Origin: Euzebya sp.
GTDB taxonomy: Bacteria > Actinomycetota > Nitriliruptoria > Euzebyales > Euzebyaceae
DNA length: 64,000 nucleotides
Assembly: GCF_964222135.1 (NCBI RefSeq)
Contig: NZ_CAXQBR010000001.1
Location: forward strand, 1-64,000
Direction of reading: 5' to 3'
Shown: positions 1-7,399 of the stretch, piece after piece
Numbering within the stretch: the first letter of the stretch is position 1
Layout of the letters: every line of letters begins with the position of its first letter
The notes under the pieces: generated by a model
What the model saw: only the letters and a program-made list of their open reading frames with translations
Told to the model about the DNA's origin: nothing
The model's database searches: none
Position numbers and translations under genes: made by a program

Positions 1-2
1 CT

Positions 3-527
3 GACAACCCCCCCGCGGCGTGGGCCGATTCGGGGGCCGGCGGCGGCCACGCCGCGGAGATGCTCGGCCCCGTCCTGCTGAGCGACACCGCGTCGCTGTC
101 GGCGCCGACCGCGGCGTGGCTGGCTGCGAACGGTCCCGCCGAGGTGGTGCTGCTGGGCGCCGAGGCGGCGCTGTCCGCCGCCGTGGAGGACGCCGTCGCG
201 CAGCCGACCAGGCGGATCGGCGGGGACAACCGGTTCGAGACGGCCCGGTTCATCGAGGGGCTCTTCGAACCCCGACCGGACGGCGCCCTCATCGCCGACG
301 GCGCATCCGAGGACGGGTGGGCGTACGGCCTGGCCGCAGCCGGCCTGGTGGCCGATCTCGAGCGGAACCTGCTGCTGACGTCGCCCACGGCGCTGCCGGT
401 CGAGACCGACGAGGCCCTGGCCTGCGACGACGACACCGGCACCCGCGAGCGCTGGTGGATCACGAGCCCCGTGGACCAGGCCGTCAGGGACGCTCTGCTG
501 ACCTGCCCGCCCCCGACCCCCTCATGA
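3..527 (+). CDS. Cell wall binding repeat 2 (CWB2) protein, C-terminal part
   Basis: The frame is open to the left window edge, so only about the last 174 residues are seen. VVLLGAEAALSAAVEDAV followed by RIGGDNRFETARFI fits the CWB2 core (LlGG..aVs..v...l, then R..G.dRyeTA). Known CWB2 proteins are exported and held on the cell wall. A second, complete CWB2 protein lies at 17977-20019. No membrane anchor follows the repeats; the protein ends in a short Pro-rich tail. The upstream domains are outside the window, so the biological role is unknown. Confidence 0.75.
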   Translation, partial: DNPPAAWADSGAGGGHAAEMLGPVLLSDTASLSAPTAAWLAANGPAEVVLLGAEAALSAAVEDAVAQPTRRIGGDNRFETARFIEGLFEPRPDGALIADGASEDGWAYGLAAAGLVADLERNLLLTSPTALPVETDEALACDDDTGTRERWWITSPVDQAVRDALLTCPPPTPS

Positions 528-572
528 CGGCCGCGGGCGGGTGACCCCGCGGACGTGCGACCATCCCGGGTG

Positions 573-1049
573 ATGACGCGCATCGACCCCCACCCCGACA
601 TCGGACCCCTCACCTTCCTCATCGGCACCTGGCGGGGGAGGGGGCGGGGCGTCTACCCGACCATCGACTCCTTCGCCTACACCGAGGAGGTCGTCATCGA
701 GCCCCTGCCCAAGCCCGTCCTCCGGTACGGCCAGCGGACCGCGCACGCCGACACCGGCGAGCCCCTCCACGCCGAAGCGGGGTTCTTCCGCCTCCCTGAC
801 GGCGTGCCCGAGCTCGTGATCGCCCAGCCGACCGGCATCGTGGAGTGCCACGCGGGTGTGCTCGAGGGGCAGCGGCTGGTCCTGCAGAGCACGGTCGTCG
901 GGCTGACGCCGTCGGCCGCGGGGCACCGGGTCACCGACGTCGAGCGGACCATCGAGGTGGTCGACGACGTGCTGCGCTACAGCCTCGCGATGGCGGCGGT
1001 CGGCCAGGACCTGCAGGTCCACCTCGTCGCCGAGCTCACGAGGGTCTGA
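573..1049 (+). CDS. Nitrobindin-like / THAP4-type heme-binding beta-barrel protein
   Basis: About 158 residues. LTFLIGTWRGRGRGVYPTI near the N-terminus is the family signature (GxWxGxGxGxYPTI), and a His sits near the C-terminus (LQVHLVAELTRV), where nitrobindins carry the proximal heme ligand. Members of this FABP-like family bind ferric heme and are linked to reactive nitrogen chemistry. The start was set at the ATG at 573, with GTG 570 just upstream as an alternative; the longer frame from 555 adds residues outside the family. It stands alone between a CWB2 gene and convergent uppP. Confidence 0.87.
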   Translation: MTRIDPHPDIGPLTFLIGTWRGRGRGVYPTIDSFAYTEEVVIEPLPKPVLRYGQRTAHADTGEPLHAEAGFFRLPDGVPELVIAQPTGIVECHAGVLEGQRLVLQSTVVGLTPSAAGHRVTDVERTIEVVDDVLRYSLAMAAVGQDLQVHLVAELTRV

Positions 1050-1058
1050 CGCCGGTCG

Positions 1059-2054
1059 CTACACGCTGCTCGGGGCGCCGATCATCACGTAGCCGATGAG
1101 GCCGACGACGGACGCCGCGACGCAGTACCACGCGAAGCCGGTCAGGCGGGCGCGGGACACCAGCCCGACCAGGAAGCGGATGGCCAGGTAGCCCGAGACG
1201 AAGGCCGCGGCCATCCCGATCCCCAGCTCGAGCCCGCTCGATCCCCCCGGCTCGCCCAGGTCGCCCAGGCTGAGGATGGTGGCGCCGACCAGGGCCGGGA
1301 TCACCAGGAGGAAGCTGAAGCGCGTCGCCGCCTCCCGCGTGAGGCCGGCGAAGACGCCACCGGCGATCGTCGACCCCGAGCGGCTGACGCCGGGCAGCAC
1401 GGCCAGGGACTGCATGACCCCGGCGACCATCGCCTGGCGGAGGGTCAGGTCGGCGAGCGACGTGCCGGCCGGGTCGTGCGGGTCGATGCCGAGCGGCAGG
1501 TCCACCGCGCCCTCGCCGGTCCTGCTCGGCGCCGACGTATCCGCGGCGCGCCAGTCGCCCGTCCAGGCGCGCTCGCGCTCCCCGCCCTCGGCTCCGGCCC
1601 CGGCGCCCACGGCAGCGGGGGTCGCCGACCTGACCCGACGGCGGCGGACGGCTTCCAGGCCGAACAGCAGCGATGCGGTCACCAGCAGCAGCAGCGCGGC
1701 CGCCAGCGGTGACTCGAACACCTCGGCGACCTGCTCCTCGAGGAACAGCCCGACGATCGCGATCGGGATCGACGCCGGCACGATGAACAGCCCCACGCGG
1801 CGGTAGATGCGGCCCTGGAGCGACCGGTCGAGTCGCAGCAGCCCCCGGATGATCGCGATGAGCTCGCCGCGGAAGTAGAGGAGGACCGCCCCGAGGGTCC
1901 CGACGTGGAGCATCACGTCGAAGGCCAAGCTCTGCTTCTCCCACCCCATCAGGTACGGGACCAGGACCAGGTGGCCGGAGCTCGACACCGGGATGAACTC
2001 GGTCAGCCCCTGGACGATGCCGAGGATCAGGGCTTCCAGCCACGCGGGGAACAT
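1059..2054 (-). CDS. uppP: Undecaprenyl-diphosphatase (UppP/BacA)
   Basis: Integral membrane enzyme that dephosphorylates undecaprenyl diphosphate and recycles the lipid carrier for peptidoglycan and other wall polymers. ALILGIVQGLTEFIPVSSSG at residues 8-27 and PGVSRSGSTIAGG near residue 220 are the two catalytic signatures. At 331 residues it is about 50 longer than usual; the excess is a hydrophilic, Arg/Ala/Gly-rich insert at roughly residues 145-205 between membrane segments. A TACCAT box 8 bases before the ATG suggests a leaderless transcript. Confidence 0.95.
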   Translation of the reverse strand: MFPAWLEALILGIVQGLTEFIPVSSSGHLVLVPYLMGWEKQSLAFDVMLHVGTLGAVLLYFRGELIAIIRGLLRLDRSLQGRIYRRVGLFIVPASIPIAIVGLFLEEQVAEVFESPLAAALLLLVTASLLFGLEAVRRRRVRSATPAAVGAGAGAEGGERERAWTGDWRAADTSAPSRTGEGAVDLPLGIDPHDPAGTSLADLTLRQAMVAGVMQSLAVLPGVSRSGSTIAGGVFAGLTREAATRFSFLLVIPALVGATILSLGDLGEPGGSSGLELGIGMAAAFVSGYLAIRFLVGLVSRARLTGFAWYCVAASVVGLIGYVMIGAPSSV

Positions 2055-2062
2055 GGCGCCCG

Positions 2063-2068
2063 ATGGTA
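2063..2068 (-). promoter_or_regulatory. Putative -10 box of uppP (leaderless)
   Basis: TACCAT on the minus strand, ending 8 bases before the uppP ATG, with no Shine-Dalgarno in between. It is one of many such boxes in this window; a clear -35 is not visible. Confidence 0.4.
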
Positions 2069-2072
2069 GGGC

Positions 2073-2726
2073 TCAGCCCGACGCACGACCCCGCAGCGTG
2101 ACCAGCACCTGGCCGCGGGCCAGCGCGCCGGTGATGGTGGCGACCTCGTCCTCCTGAACCGCGATCAGGGCCACCGGTCGTGGGCCGTCGTCGGTCAGCT
2201 GGACGATCGTGCGGGCCTGCGCCAGCGGCTCGGGCGGCCGGTCGCGGTCGGCGACCGCCCAGACGTCGACGAGCGTCCCGGCCTCGACACCCCAGGCGGG
2301 GTCGACGGGCAGGGGGACGACCCGCTGATCCGAGGGGAGCGCGGCCGCAGGCCCCTCCGCGGCCAGGTGGACCTCGGTGAGGACGGCGCCCTCGACCAGC
2401 GGCAGGCTCAGGGACGCGTCGTCCGGCAGGCGACCGGTCACCGCGCCGGGTGGGACCGCGACTGCCGGCAACCGGACGCGCTCGACGGCACCGGACACCG
2501 GTTGGCCGGCGGCGACGGTCGCGCTGGCCAGCCACACCAGCTGGCCCTCACCGCCCCAGCGCGTCTGGACGACGTTCAGCCGGTTGGCCTGCAGCGCGCC
2601 GAGCAGCATCACCGCGGCCACGACGAGGGCGATCCGCAGTCGGGGCGGCAGGTGAGCCCACCGCTCCGCGGCGCGGTCGAGCGGTCCCGGCAGGGCCGGT
2701 GGCGGTCCGTGGAACGGCGAGCGCAT
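2073..2726 (-). CDS. CpaB-like SAF-domain membrane protein
   Basis: 217 residues: a short cytoplasmic N-terminus, one membrane segment (RIALVVAAVMLLGALQA, about residues 30-46), then a SAF/CpaB-like region (VWLASATVAAGQPVSGAVER, then VEGAVLTEVHL). CpaB (RcpC) proteins assemble Flp/Tad pili in the envelope. No other Tad pilus gene is near, so it is an orphan whose partners must lie elsewhere if it works in pilus assembly. It runs in the same direction as uppP and is separated from it by 18 bases, so the two may be cotranscribed. Confidence 0.72.
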   Translation of the reverse strand: MRSPFHGPPPALPGPLDRAAERWAHLPPRLRIALVVAAVMLLGALQANRLNVVQTRWGGEGQLVWLASATVAAGQPVSGAVERVRLPAVAVPPGAVTGRLPDDASLSLPLVEGAVLTEVHLAAEGPAAALPSDQRVVPLPVDPAWGVEAGTLVDVWAVADRDRPPEPLAQARTIVQLTDDGPRPVALIAVQEDEVATITGALARGQVLVTLRGRASG

Positions 2727-2749
2727 CGCCCCACACGATGCACGGACCG

Positions 2750-2784
2750 CACAGGCCGGCGGGAGCGGATCCCGCCGGCCTGTG
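2750..2784 (-). terminator. Strong hairpin after the MerR gene
   Basis: Perfect 14-bp inverted repeat CACAGGCCGGCGGG / CCCGCCGGCCTGTG with a 7-base loop, between the MerR gene stop and the CpaB-like gene. There is no T tract on either strand, as is common for actinobacterial terminators. It probably ends MerR transcription. Confidence 0.6.
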
Positions 2785-2795
2785 GATGACCGCGC

Positions 2796-3536
2796 TCAGC
2801 GCGCGGCGTTGGCGACGATGGCGTCGCGGAGCCACACCGCCAACCCGGGGGCGTGGCGGTCGTAGTACGCGGTGAACCGCGGGTCGGCGACGTACATCTC
2901 GCCGAGGTTCACGTGCATCTCCCTCGAGCAGTCGTAGAACTGCCGGTCGATGGCCAGCCGCGCCTCCTCGGCGAGGTCCATGGCCTCGACCGAGTCGGGG
3001 GCCACCCCCCGCTGGAAGGTCTCGGCCAGGTGGCGCACGAAGGCCTCGCCCTCGCGGACCAGGTCGCGCTTCTGCGCGTCGCTCATCCGGCCGACGCGGT
3101 CCTGGGACTGGCGCCACGCGTCGGTGTCGCCCCAGCGGGCCTCGGCCTCGGCGCGGTACTCGTCGGAGTTGAAGGTCTCGAACATCTCGAGCTCATCCAC
3201 CTCAGGTCCTCCTCTCGCCTCTGCGATCGCGTCGTCGACGGCCTTCACCATCGCGGTCACGTCCTCGAGCTGGCGGGCGAGCATCGCCCGCTGGCTGGTC
3301 AGCGCCTCGACGCGGTCGTAGTCGGGGTCGTCCAGGACGTCCTGGATCTCGGACAGCGAGAAGCCGAGCGCACGCCAGAACAGGATCTGCTGCAGCCGCT
3401 GCAGGTCGGCGCGGTCGTACAGCCGGTAGCCGGCCTCAGACCGCTGGCTGGGGCGCAGCAGGCCGATCTCGTCGTAGTGGTGCAGGGTCCGGACGGTCAC
3501 GCCGGCCATCTGGGCCAGCTCGGACACCGTGCGCAT
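2796..3536 (-). CDS. MerR-family regulator with TipAS drug-binding domain
   Basis: 246 residues. The N-terminal winged helix (VSELAQMAGVTVRTLHHYDE, then GLLRPSQRSEAGYRLYDRAD) is typical of MerR proteins. A coiled-coil of about 40 residues follows, then a TipAS-like all-helical domain (about residues 115-246, e.g. VREGEAFVRHLAETFQRG and FYDCSREMHVNLGEMYVADP). TipAL proteins bind thiopeptide and other multidrug ligands and activate promoters with stretched spacers. A Shine-Dalgarno GAGGAGAG precedes the ATG. The promoter at 3588-3618 has the 19-bp spacer and dyad expected for autoregulation. No obvious efflux target is adjacent. Confidence 0.92.
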   Translation of the reverse strand: MRTVSELAQMAGVTVRTLHHYDEIGLLRPSQRSEAGYRLYDRADLQRLQQILFWRALGFSLSEIQDVLDDPDYDRVEALTSQRAMLARQLEDVTAMVKAVDDAIAEARGGPEVDELEMFETFNSDEYRAEAEARWGDTDAWRQSQDRVGRMSDAQKRDLVREGEAFVRHLAETFQRGVAPDSVEAMDLAEEARLAIDRQFYDCSREMHVNLGEMYVADPRFTAYYDRHAPGLAVWLRDAIVANAAR

Positions 3537-3587
3537 CGCGCTCTCCTCGTCGTTCTCCCGACAGCCGGGCTCTCCGGCTCGTCGCCC

Positions 3588-3618
3588 ACAGTGACCCCTC
3601 CCGCGGCGTGAGGGTCAA
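3588..3618 (-). promoter_or_regulatory. MerR-type promoter/operator with 19-bp spacer
   Basis: On the minus strand TTGACC (3618-3613) and CACTGT (3593-3588) are 19 bp apart. The spacer holds a dyad, GACCCTC ... GAGGGGTC. Long spacers with a central dyad are the hallmark of MerR/TipA-activated promoters, so autoregulation of the downstream gene is inferred. Confidence 0.65.
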
Positions 3619-3637
3619 CCCGAACCTGGCAGAAGAT

Positions 3638-3648
3638 TGGTTAGACCA
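3638..3648 (+). promoter_or_regulatory. Putative FadR-type GntR operator
   Basis: TGGTTAGACCA fits the TGGT-N3-ACCA dyad bound by FadR-subfamily GntR proteins, and the flanks (ATTGGTTAGACCAGTT) extend the likeness. It lies 37 bases before the GntR start at 3685, suggesting autoregulation of the GntR-hydroxylase operon. Confidence 0.55.
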
Positions 3649-3684
3649 GTTGACCAGCAGACCACGGCGTGGGAGGGTGCGGGC

Positions 3685-4428
3685 ATGTCCGGCCCCTCCC
3701 TCGCTCCCGTGCAGCACCGCTCGATGCCCGACGCCGTGGCCGAGCAGCTCGAGTCCCAGATCCTGGCGGGGGAACTCAGCGCAGGACGGGACCTCCCGGG
3801 GGAGCGCGCCCTCGCCGCGGCGCTGGGCGTCTCGCGCCCGACCGTCCGGGAGGCGCTCCGCAAGCTCCAGCACCGCGGGCTCGTCGCCATCCGCCAGGGC
3901 GGCGCCACCACCGTGCGGGACTTCCGCGAGACCGCCGGGCTCGACCTGCTGCCCCGGCTCCTCACCGCCGGCGGCGAGCTCGACCTGTCGCTCGTGCGCG
4001 ACATCGTCGAGGCGCGCTCGGCGATCGCGCCGCAGATGGCCAGAGCGGCCGCGGGTCGTTCGGGCAGCCCGGAGGAGGACGACGCGCTGCTCCGCGCCGC
4101 CGCCGCGATCCCGGCCGCCGAGGATCCCCTGACCCAGCAGGCGCGGTCGCTCGCGTTCTGGAGCGACGTCGTCGACCGCTCGGGCTCCCTCGTCTACCGG
4201 CTGCTCTACAACGGCCTGCGCGCGGCCTTCGAGCCCGGGATGGCGGCGCTCGCCCAGGTGCTGGCCGTGGAGGCGGGCCACCCCACCGCGGCGACCGACC
4301 TCGCCCGCGCGATCTGCGTCGGGGACCCCGATGCGGCGGAGGCCGCGGCCGATGCCCTGCTGGCGCGGGGCCGCTCGGCGGTCATCGACTTGATCGACCA
4401 CCTGGACCCACCTGAGGAGCCCCAGTGA
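3685..4428 (+). CDS. GntR-family transcriptional regulator (FadR/FCD type)
   Basis: 247 residues. The N-terminal wHTH is clear (AVAEQLESQILAGELSAG, then LPGERALAAALGVSRPTVRE) and is followed by an all-helical FCD-like effector domain (RDIVEARSAIAPQMARAAAG). FCD regulators sense small carboxylic acids or fatty-acyl compounds. The start was set at ATG 3685 because GGAGG lies 8 bases upstream and because a longer frame would place the operator inside the gene. Its stop overlaps the start of the next gene (GTGA), so regulator and hydroxylase form one operon; a role in lipid metabolism is inferred from that pairing. Confidence 0.88.
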   Translation: MSGPSLAPVQHRSMPDAVAEQLESQILAGELSAGRDLPGERALAAALGVSRPTVREALRKLQHRGLVAIRQGGATTVRDFRETAGLDLLPRLLTAGGELDLSLVRDIVEARSAIAPQMARAAAGRSGSPEEDDALLRAAAAIPAAEDPLTQQARSLAFWSDVVDRSGSLVYRLLYNGLRAAFEPGMAALAQVLAVEAGHPTAATDLARAICVGDPDAAEAAADALLARGRSAVIDLIDHLDPPEEPQ

Positions 4429-5234
4429 GCAGCACGAACGCGACCAGCACCACCAGCACCGCCGGGACCGGCGCCGTGCGACGGTTCCCCGCACGGCTGC
4501 GGGCGGCGCTGCGGGTGCGCCGCGCCCGCGCAGCGCTGATCGAGTCCGCGGCGCAGGCCCAGGTCGACGCCGACGAGGATCGCCTGACGGCCAGGCGTCA
4601 GCGCCCGTCCCTCGGCGGGGCGTGGATGACCTTCTGGCGACACCCGTCCCCCTGGATCATCGCCACGGCCCTCGTGGGCGGGGTGGTCGCCCGCATCGCC
4701 GTCGGCGGCTACCACCCGGCCGACGTCTGGCTGCCGCTGGCCATGATCGCCGCGTTCCCGGTCGTCGAGTGGGTGATCCACGTCGTGGTGCTGCACTACA
4801 AGCCGGTCACCGTCGCCGGGAGGGTGATCGACACCCGCCTGGCCCGCGATCACCGCGCCCACCACGCCGACCCCCGGGACCTGCCGCTGGTCTTCATCCC
4901 GACGCAGACGTTCGTGTGGCTCTTCCCCGCGCTCCTCGCCATCGCGGTGCTCGCCTTCGACCGCCTGGGGTTGGGGCTGACGTGGTTCGCGATGATCGCC
5001 GCGATCGGGATGGCGTACGAGTGGACGCACTACCTGATCCACAGCGACTACACGCCGCGGACCGCTGCGTACCGCGCGGTGTGGCGCAACCACCGGCTGC
5101 ACCACTACAAGAACGAGCGCTACTGGTTCACGGTCACGACCGCGGGGACGGCCGACCGCCTGTTCGGCACCCACCCCGATCCCGCGGACGTCGAGCGCTC
5201 GCCCACGGCGACGGACCTCCTCGGGACCGGGTGA
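4425..5234 (+). CDS. Fatty acid hydroxylase / sterol desaturase superfamily protein
   Basis: 269 residues with four membrane-spanning stretches and His-box motifs: EWVIHVVVLHYKP, DHRAHHADP, EWTHYLIHSDY and NHRLHHYKNERYWF. These histidines bind the di-iron centre in this family, which hydroxylates or desaturates lipids in the membrane. The GTG start overlaps the GntR stop by four bases, indicating translational coupling. Substrate cannot be read from sequence; carotenoid, fatty-acyl and sterol-like lipids are possible. The first 65 residues are a Thr/Ser- then Arg/Ala-rich soluble leader. Confidence 0.88.
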   Translation: MSSTNATSTTSTAGTGAVRRFPARLRAALRVRRARAALIESAAQAQVDADEDRLTARRQRPSLGGAWMTFWRHPSPWIIATALVGGVVARIAVGGYHPADVWLPLAMIAAFPVVEWVIHVVVLHYKPVTVAGRVIDTRLARDHRAHHADPRDLPLVFIPTQTFVWLFPALLAIAVLAFDRLGLGLTWFAMIAAIGMAYEWTHYLIHSDYTPRTAAYRAVWRNHRLHHYKNERYWFTVTTAGTADRLFGTHPDPADVERSPTATDLLGTG

Positions 5235-5249
5235 TCGGAGGTCGACAAG

Positions 5250-5270
5250 ATGTTAGTTACTAACTAACAT
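5250..5270. promoter_or_regulatory. Perfect 21-bp TetR operator overlapping the promoter
   Basis: Ten-base arms ATGTTAGTTA and TAACTAACAT flank a single central C, a perfect dyad in an AT-rich island. TAACAT at its right end is a fitting -10 box, 6 bases before the TetR GTG. Binding would block transcription directly, so negative autoregulation is inferred. Confidence 0.78.
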
Positions 5271-5276
5271 GATCAT

Positions 5277-5882
5277 GTGCCCGCCGCCGACACCCGCGAC
5301 CGCCTCCAGCGCCACGCCCTCGCGCTGATCGCCGAGCAGGGCTTCGACCAGACCACCGTCGAGCAGATCGCCTCCGCGGCGGGCGTCTCGCACATGACGT
5401 TCTTCCGGCACTTCCCGACCAAGGAGTCGGTCGTGTTGGATGACCCCTACGACCCGGTGATCGCCGAGCAGGTCGCCGCGACCTCTCCCCGGCTGCCCCC
5501 GGTGGACCGCGTCCGGACCGGGCTGCTGGCCGCCTGGGCGCAGCTGCCCGAACCTGCCGACGACCAGGTGCGCCTGCGCATCCGCATCACCGCGGGTCAC
5601 GCCGGCTTGCGGGCGAGGATGTGGGAGGCCAACCAGGCCACGATGGACCTCATCGTCGAGGCCCTGGGTGTCGATGGCGAGCTCGTCGATGGCGGGCTCG
5701 CCGACGGCACCGACCGGCTCCGGGCGACGGCCGCCGCCGGCGCGTGCATGGGGGCGCTGACCGCCGCCCTGCTGGACTGGGGGGCCGACGACGGCGGGCA
5801 ACCCCTCGGCGACCGGGTCCGGGCGGCCCTCGAGGTCCTCGACCCGCAGCGCGAGCCCGCGGGGGAGGGGAGGGTGCGGTGA
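5277..5882 (+). CDS. TetR-family transcriptional repressor
   Basis: 201 residues with the TetR DNA-binding region at the N-terminus (ALALIAEQGFDQTTVEQIAS, then AAGVSHMTFFRHFPTKES) and a variable helical ligand domain. The GTG at 5277 follows the operator by 6 bases with no ribosome-binding site, so the mRNA is probably leaderless. It overlaps the ABC transporter ATPase gene by four bases (GTGA), forming a regulator-exporter operon; it likely controls the exporter in response to the exported compound. Confidence 0.93.
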   Translation: MPAADTRDRLQRHALALIAEQGFDQTTVEQIASAAGVSHMTFFRHFPTKESVVLDDPYDPVIAEQVAATSPRLPPVDRVRTGLLAAWAQLPEPADDQVRLRIRITAGHAGLRARMWEANQATMDLIVEALGVDGELVDGGLADGTDRLRATAAAGACMGALTAALLDWGADDGGQPLGDRVRAALEVLDPQREPAGEGRVR

Positions 5883-6617
5883 GCGGCGAGGCCGTGCTCC
5901 TCGCCGAGGGCCTGTGCCGCCGCTTCGGTGACCAGGTCGCCGTGGACGACCTCTCCCTCGACGTCGCGGAGGGGGAGATCCACGCCCTGGTCGGTCTCAA
6001 CGGCGCCGGCAAGACCACCCTCATGCGCCTCCTGCTCGGGATGCTGGACCCCGACGCGGGGCGGGCCTGCATCGACGGCCACGACGTCCGGCGCGCGCCC
6101 GCGGCGCTGTGGGCCGGCGTCGGCCACCTGATCGAGACGCCGTTCGCCTACCCGGAGCTGACGGTCGTCGAGAACCTGACCGCGTCCGCCCGCCTGCACG
6201 GGCTCGACCGCGCGGCGGCAGGGGAGGCGGCCCGGGCCACCGTCGCCGAGCTCGTCCTGGGCCGCTGGGCCGAGCGTCCGGCGCGGGTGCTGTCCCTCGG
6301 CAACCGCCAGCGCCTCGGCCTCGCCTGCGCCGTCGTCCACCGCCCGCACCTGCTGGTCCTCGACGAGCCGACCAGCGCACTCGACCCCGCCGGCGTCGTC
6401 GCGGTCCGGACCCTCCTCCGGCGCCTGGCCGTCGAGGAGGGGGCCGCGGTGCTCGTGTCGAAGCCACCACCTCGACGAGGTCGCTCGCATCGCCGACCGC
6501 ATCAGCGCCGTGCACGACGGCCGGATCGTCGGGACCATCGACCCCGGCGGCACCGACCTCGAACGGCGGTTCTTCGACCTCGTCTACGCCCACGTCGACG
6601 GCGGGAGCGCGGCCTGA
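5879..6617 (+). pseudogene. ABC transporter ATP-binding protein, frameshifted near the H-loop
   Basis: Reads as an ABC ATPase: Walker A (GLNGAGKTT), signature (LSLGNRQRLGLA) and Walker B (LLVLDEPTSALDP). At about 6461 an extra A breaks the frame exactly where SSHHLDEVARIADR should start; the +1 frame restores the His switch and runs to a TGA at 6615-6617, overlapping the permease ATG. In the unshifted frame the ORF runs on into the permease gene. It is therefore a recent one-base insertion, a sequencing or assembly error, or programmed slippage. Everything else is intact, so an error or very young mutation is most likely. Confidence 0.82.
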
Positions 6618-7396
6618 TGCGCAGCGCCCTGGCCATCGAGTGGCTCAAGGTCCGCCGCGCCCGCACCATGTGGACCGCCACGGCGGTGCTGGTCGGGTTC
6701 ACCCCGCTCCTGTCGGCGGCGTTCATGGCGGCATCCGGTGCCGCCGGCGGTGAGCTGAACGACAGCCAGCTCGCCGCCAAGGTCGGCGGGCTCCTGGTCG
6801 GCACCGGGTGGGAGGGCTACCTCGGCCTGATCGCCCAGACGGCGAGCGTCGCCTCCCTGCTGGTCGTCGGCTTCGCGACGGCGTGGTCGGTCGGGCGGGA
6901 GTTCGCCGACCGGACCATCGGGTCGCTGATGGCCCTCCCCGTCCGGCCGGGATCGATCGCAGCGGCCAAGCTGACGGTCCTCGCGGGGTGGGCCGTCGCG
7001 TGCGCCGTCGCCGGCGTGGCGCTGGCCGTGGCCGCGGGACTGGTCATCGGCTTGGGCGCGCCGGACGCGGGCGTGGTGGCCGGCGTCGGGCGGATCCTGG
7101 CCGTCCAGCTGCTCGGGACCGCGCTCGCCGCCCCGATCGCCGTGGTCGCCACGGCCGGCCGGGGTCACCTGCCAGCCGTGGCGGCGCTCGGCGGCGTGAT
7201 CGTCGTGACCCAGATCGTCACCACGGTGGGTGCCGGCGGGTGGTTCCCCTACGCCGCCCCGTCGCTGTGGGTCGGCATGGGAGGCGCGGAAGCCGCGGCG
7301 GCGATCACCGCCACCCAGCTCCTGCTCCCCGTCGGGGTCGGTGCCGCGGGCGTGTGGGCGACCGTGGCGGCGTGGGACCGGGTGCAGCTGAGCTGA
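6617..7396 (+). CDS. ABC-2 type transporter permease
   Basis: 259 residues with about six hydrophobic segments (e.g. VASLLVVGFATAWSVGREFA and AVACAVAGVALAVAAGLVIG). EFADRTIGSLMALPVRPGSI is the cytoplasmic loop seen in ABC-2 exporters of the antibiotic-resistance or lantibiotic-immunity kind. The ATG overlaps the stop of the ATPase reading frame (TGATG). With the TetR gene and ATPase it forms a three-gene efflux operon. The substrate is unknown. It ends three bases before the convergent mtnP gene. Confidence 0.85.
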   Translation: MRSALAIEWLKVRRARTMWTATAVLVGFTPLLSAAFMAASGAAGGELNDSQLAAKVGGLLVGTGWEGYLGLIAQTASVASLLVVGFATAWSVGREFADRTIGSLMALPVRPGSIAAAKLTVLAGWAVACAVAGVALAVAAGLVIGLGAPDAGVVAGVGRILAVQLLGTALAAPIAVVATAGRGHLPAVAALGGVIVVTQIVTTVGAGGWFPYAAPSLWVGMGGAEAAAAITATQLLLPVGVGAAGVWATVAAWDRVQLS

Positions 7397-7399
7397 CGG

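Noticed and set aside
1036-2535. Other-frame ORF of 499 residues across uppP
   Set aside because: Arg/Gly/Pro-rich shadow of uppP and the CpaB-like gene, typical of high-GC DNA.
5621-7396. A single 591-residue ABC ATPase-permease fusion ORF
   Set aside because: The region 6462-6616 in this frame is Arg/Pro-rich nonsense, while the +1 frame gives the conserved His-switch region and a stop overlapping the permease start. The fusion is an effect of a one-base insertion.
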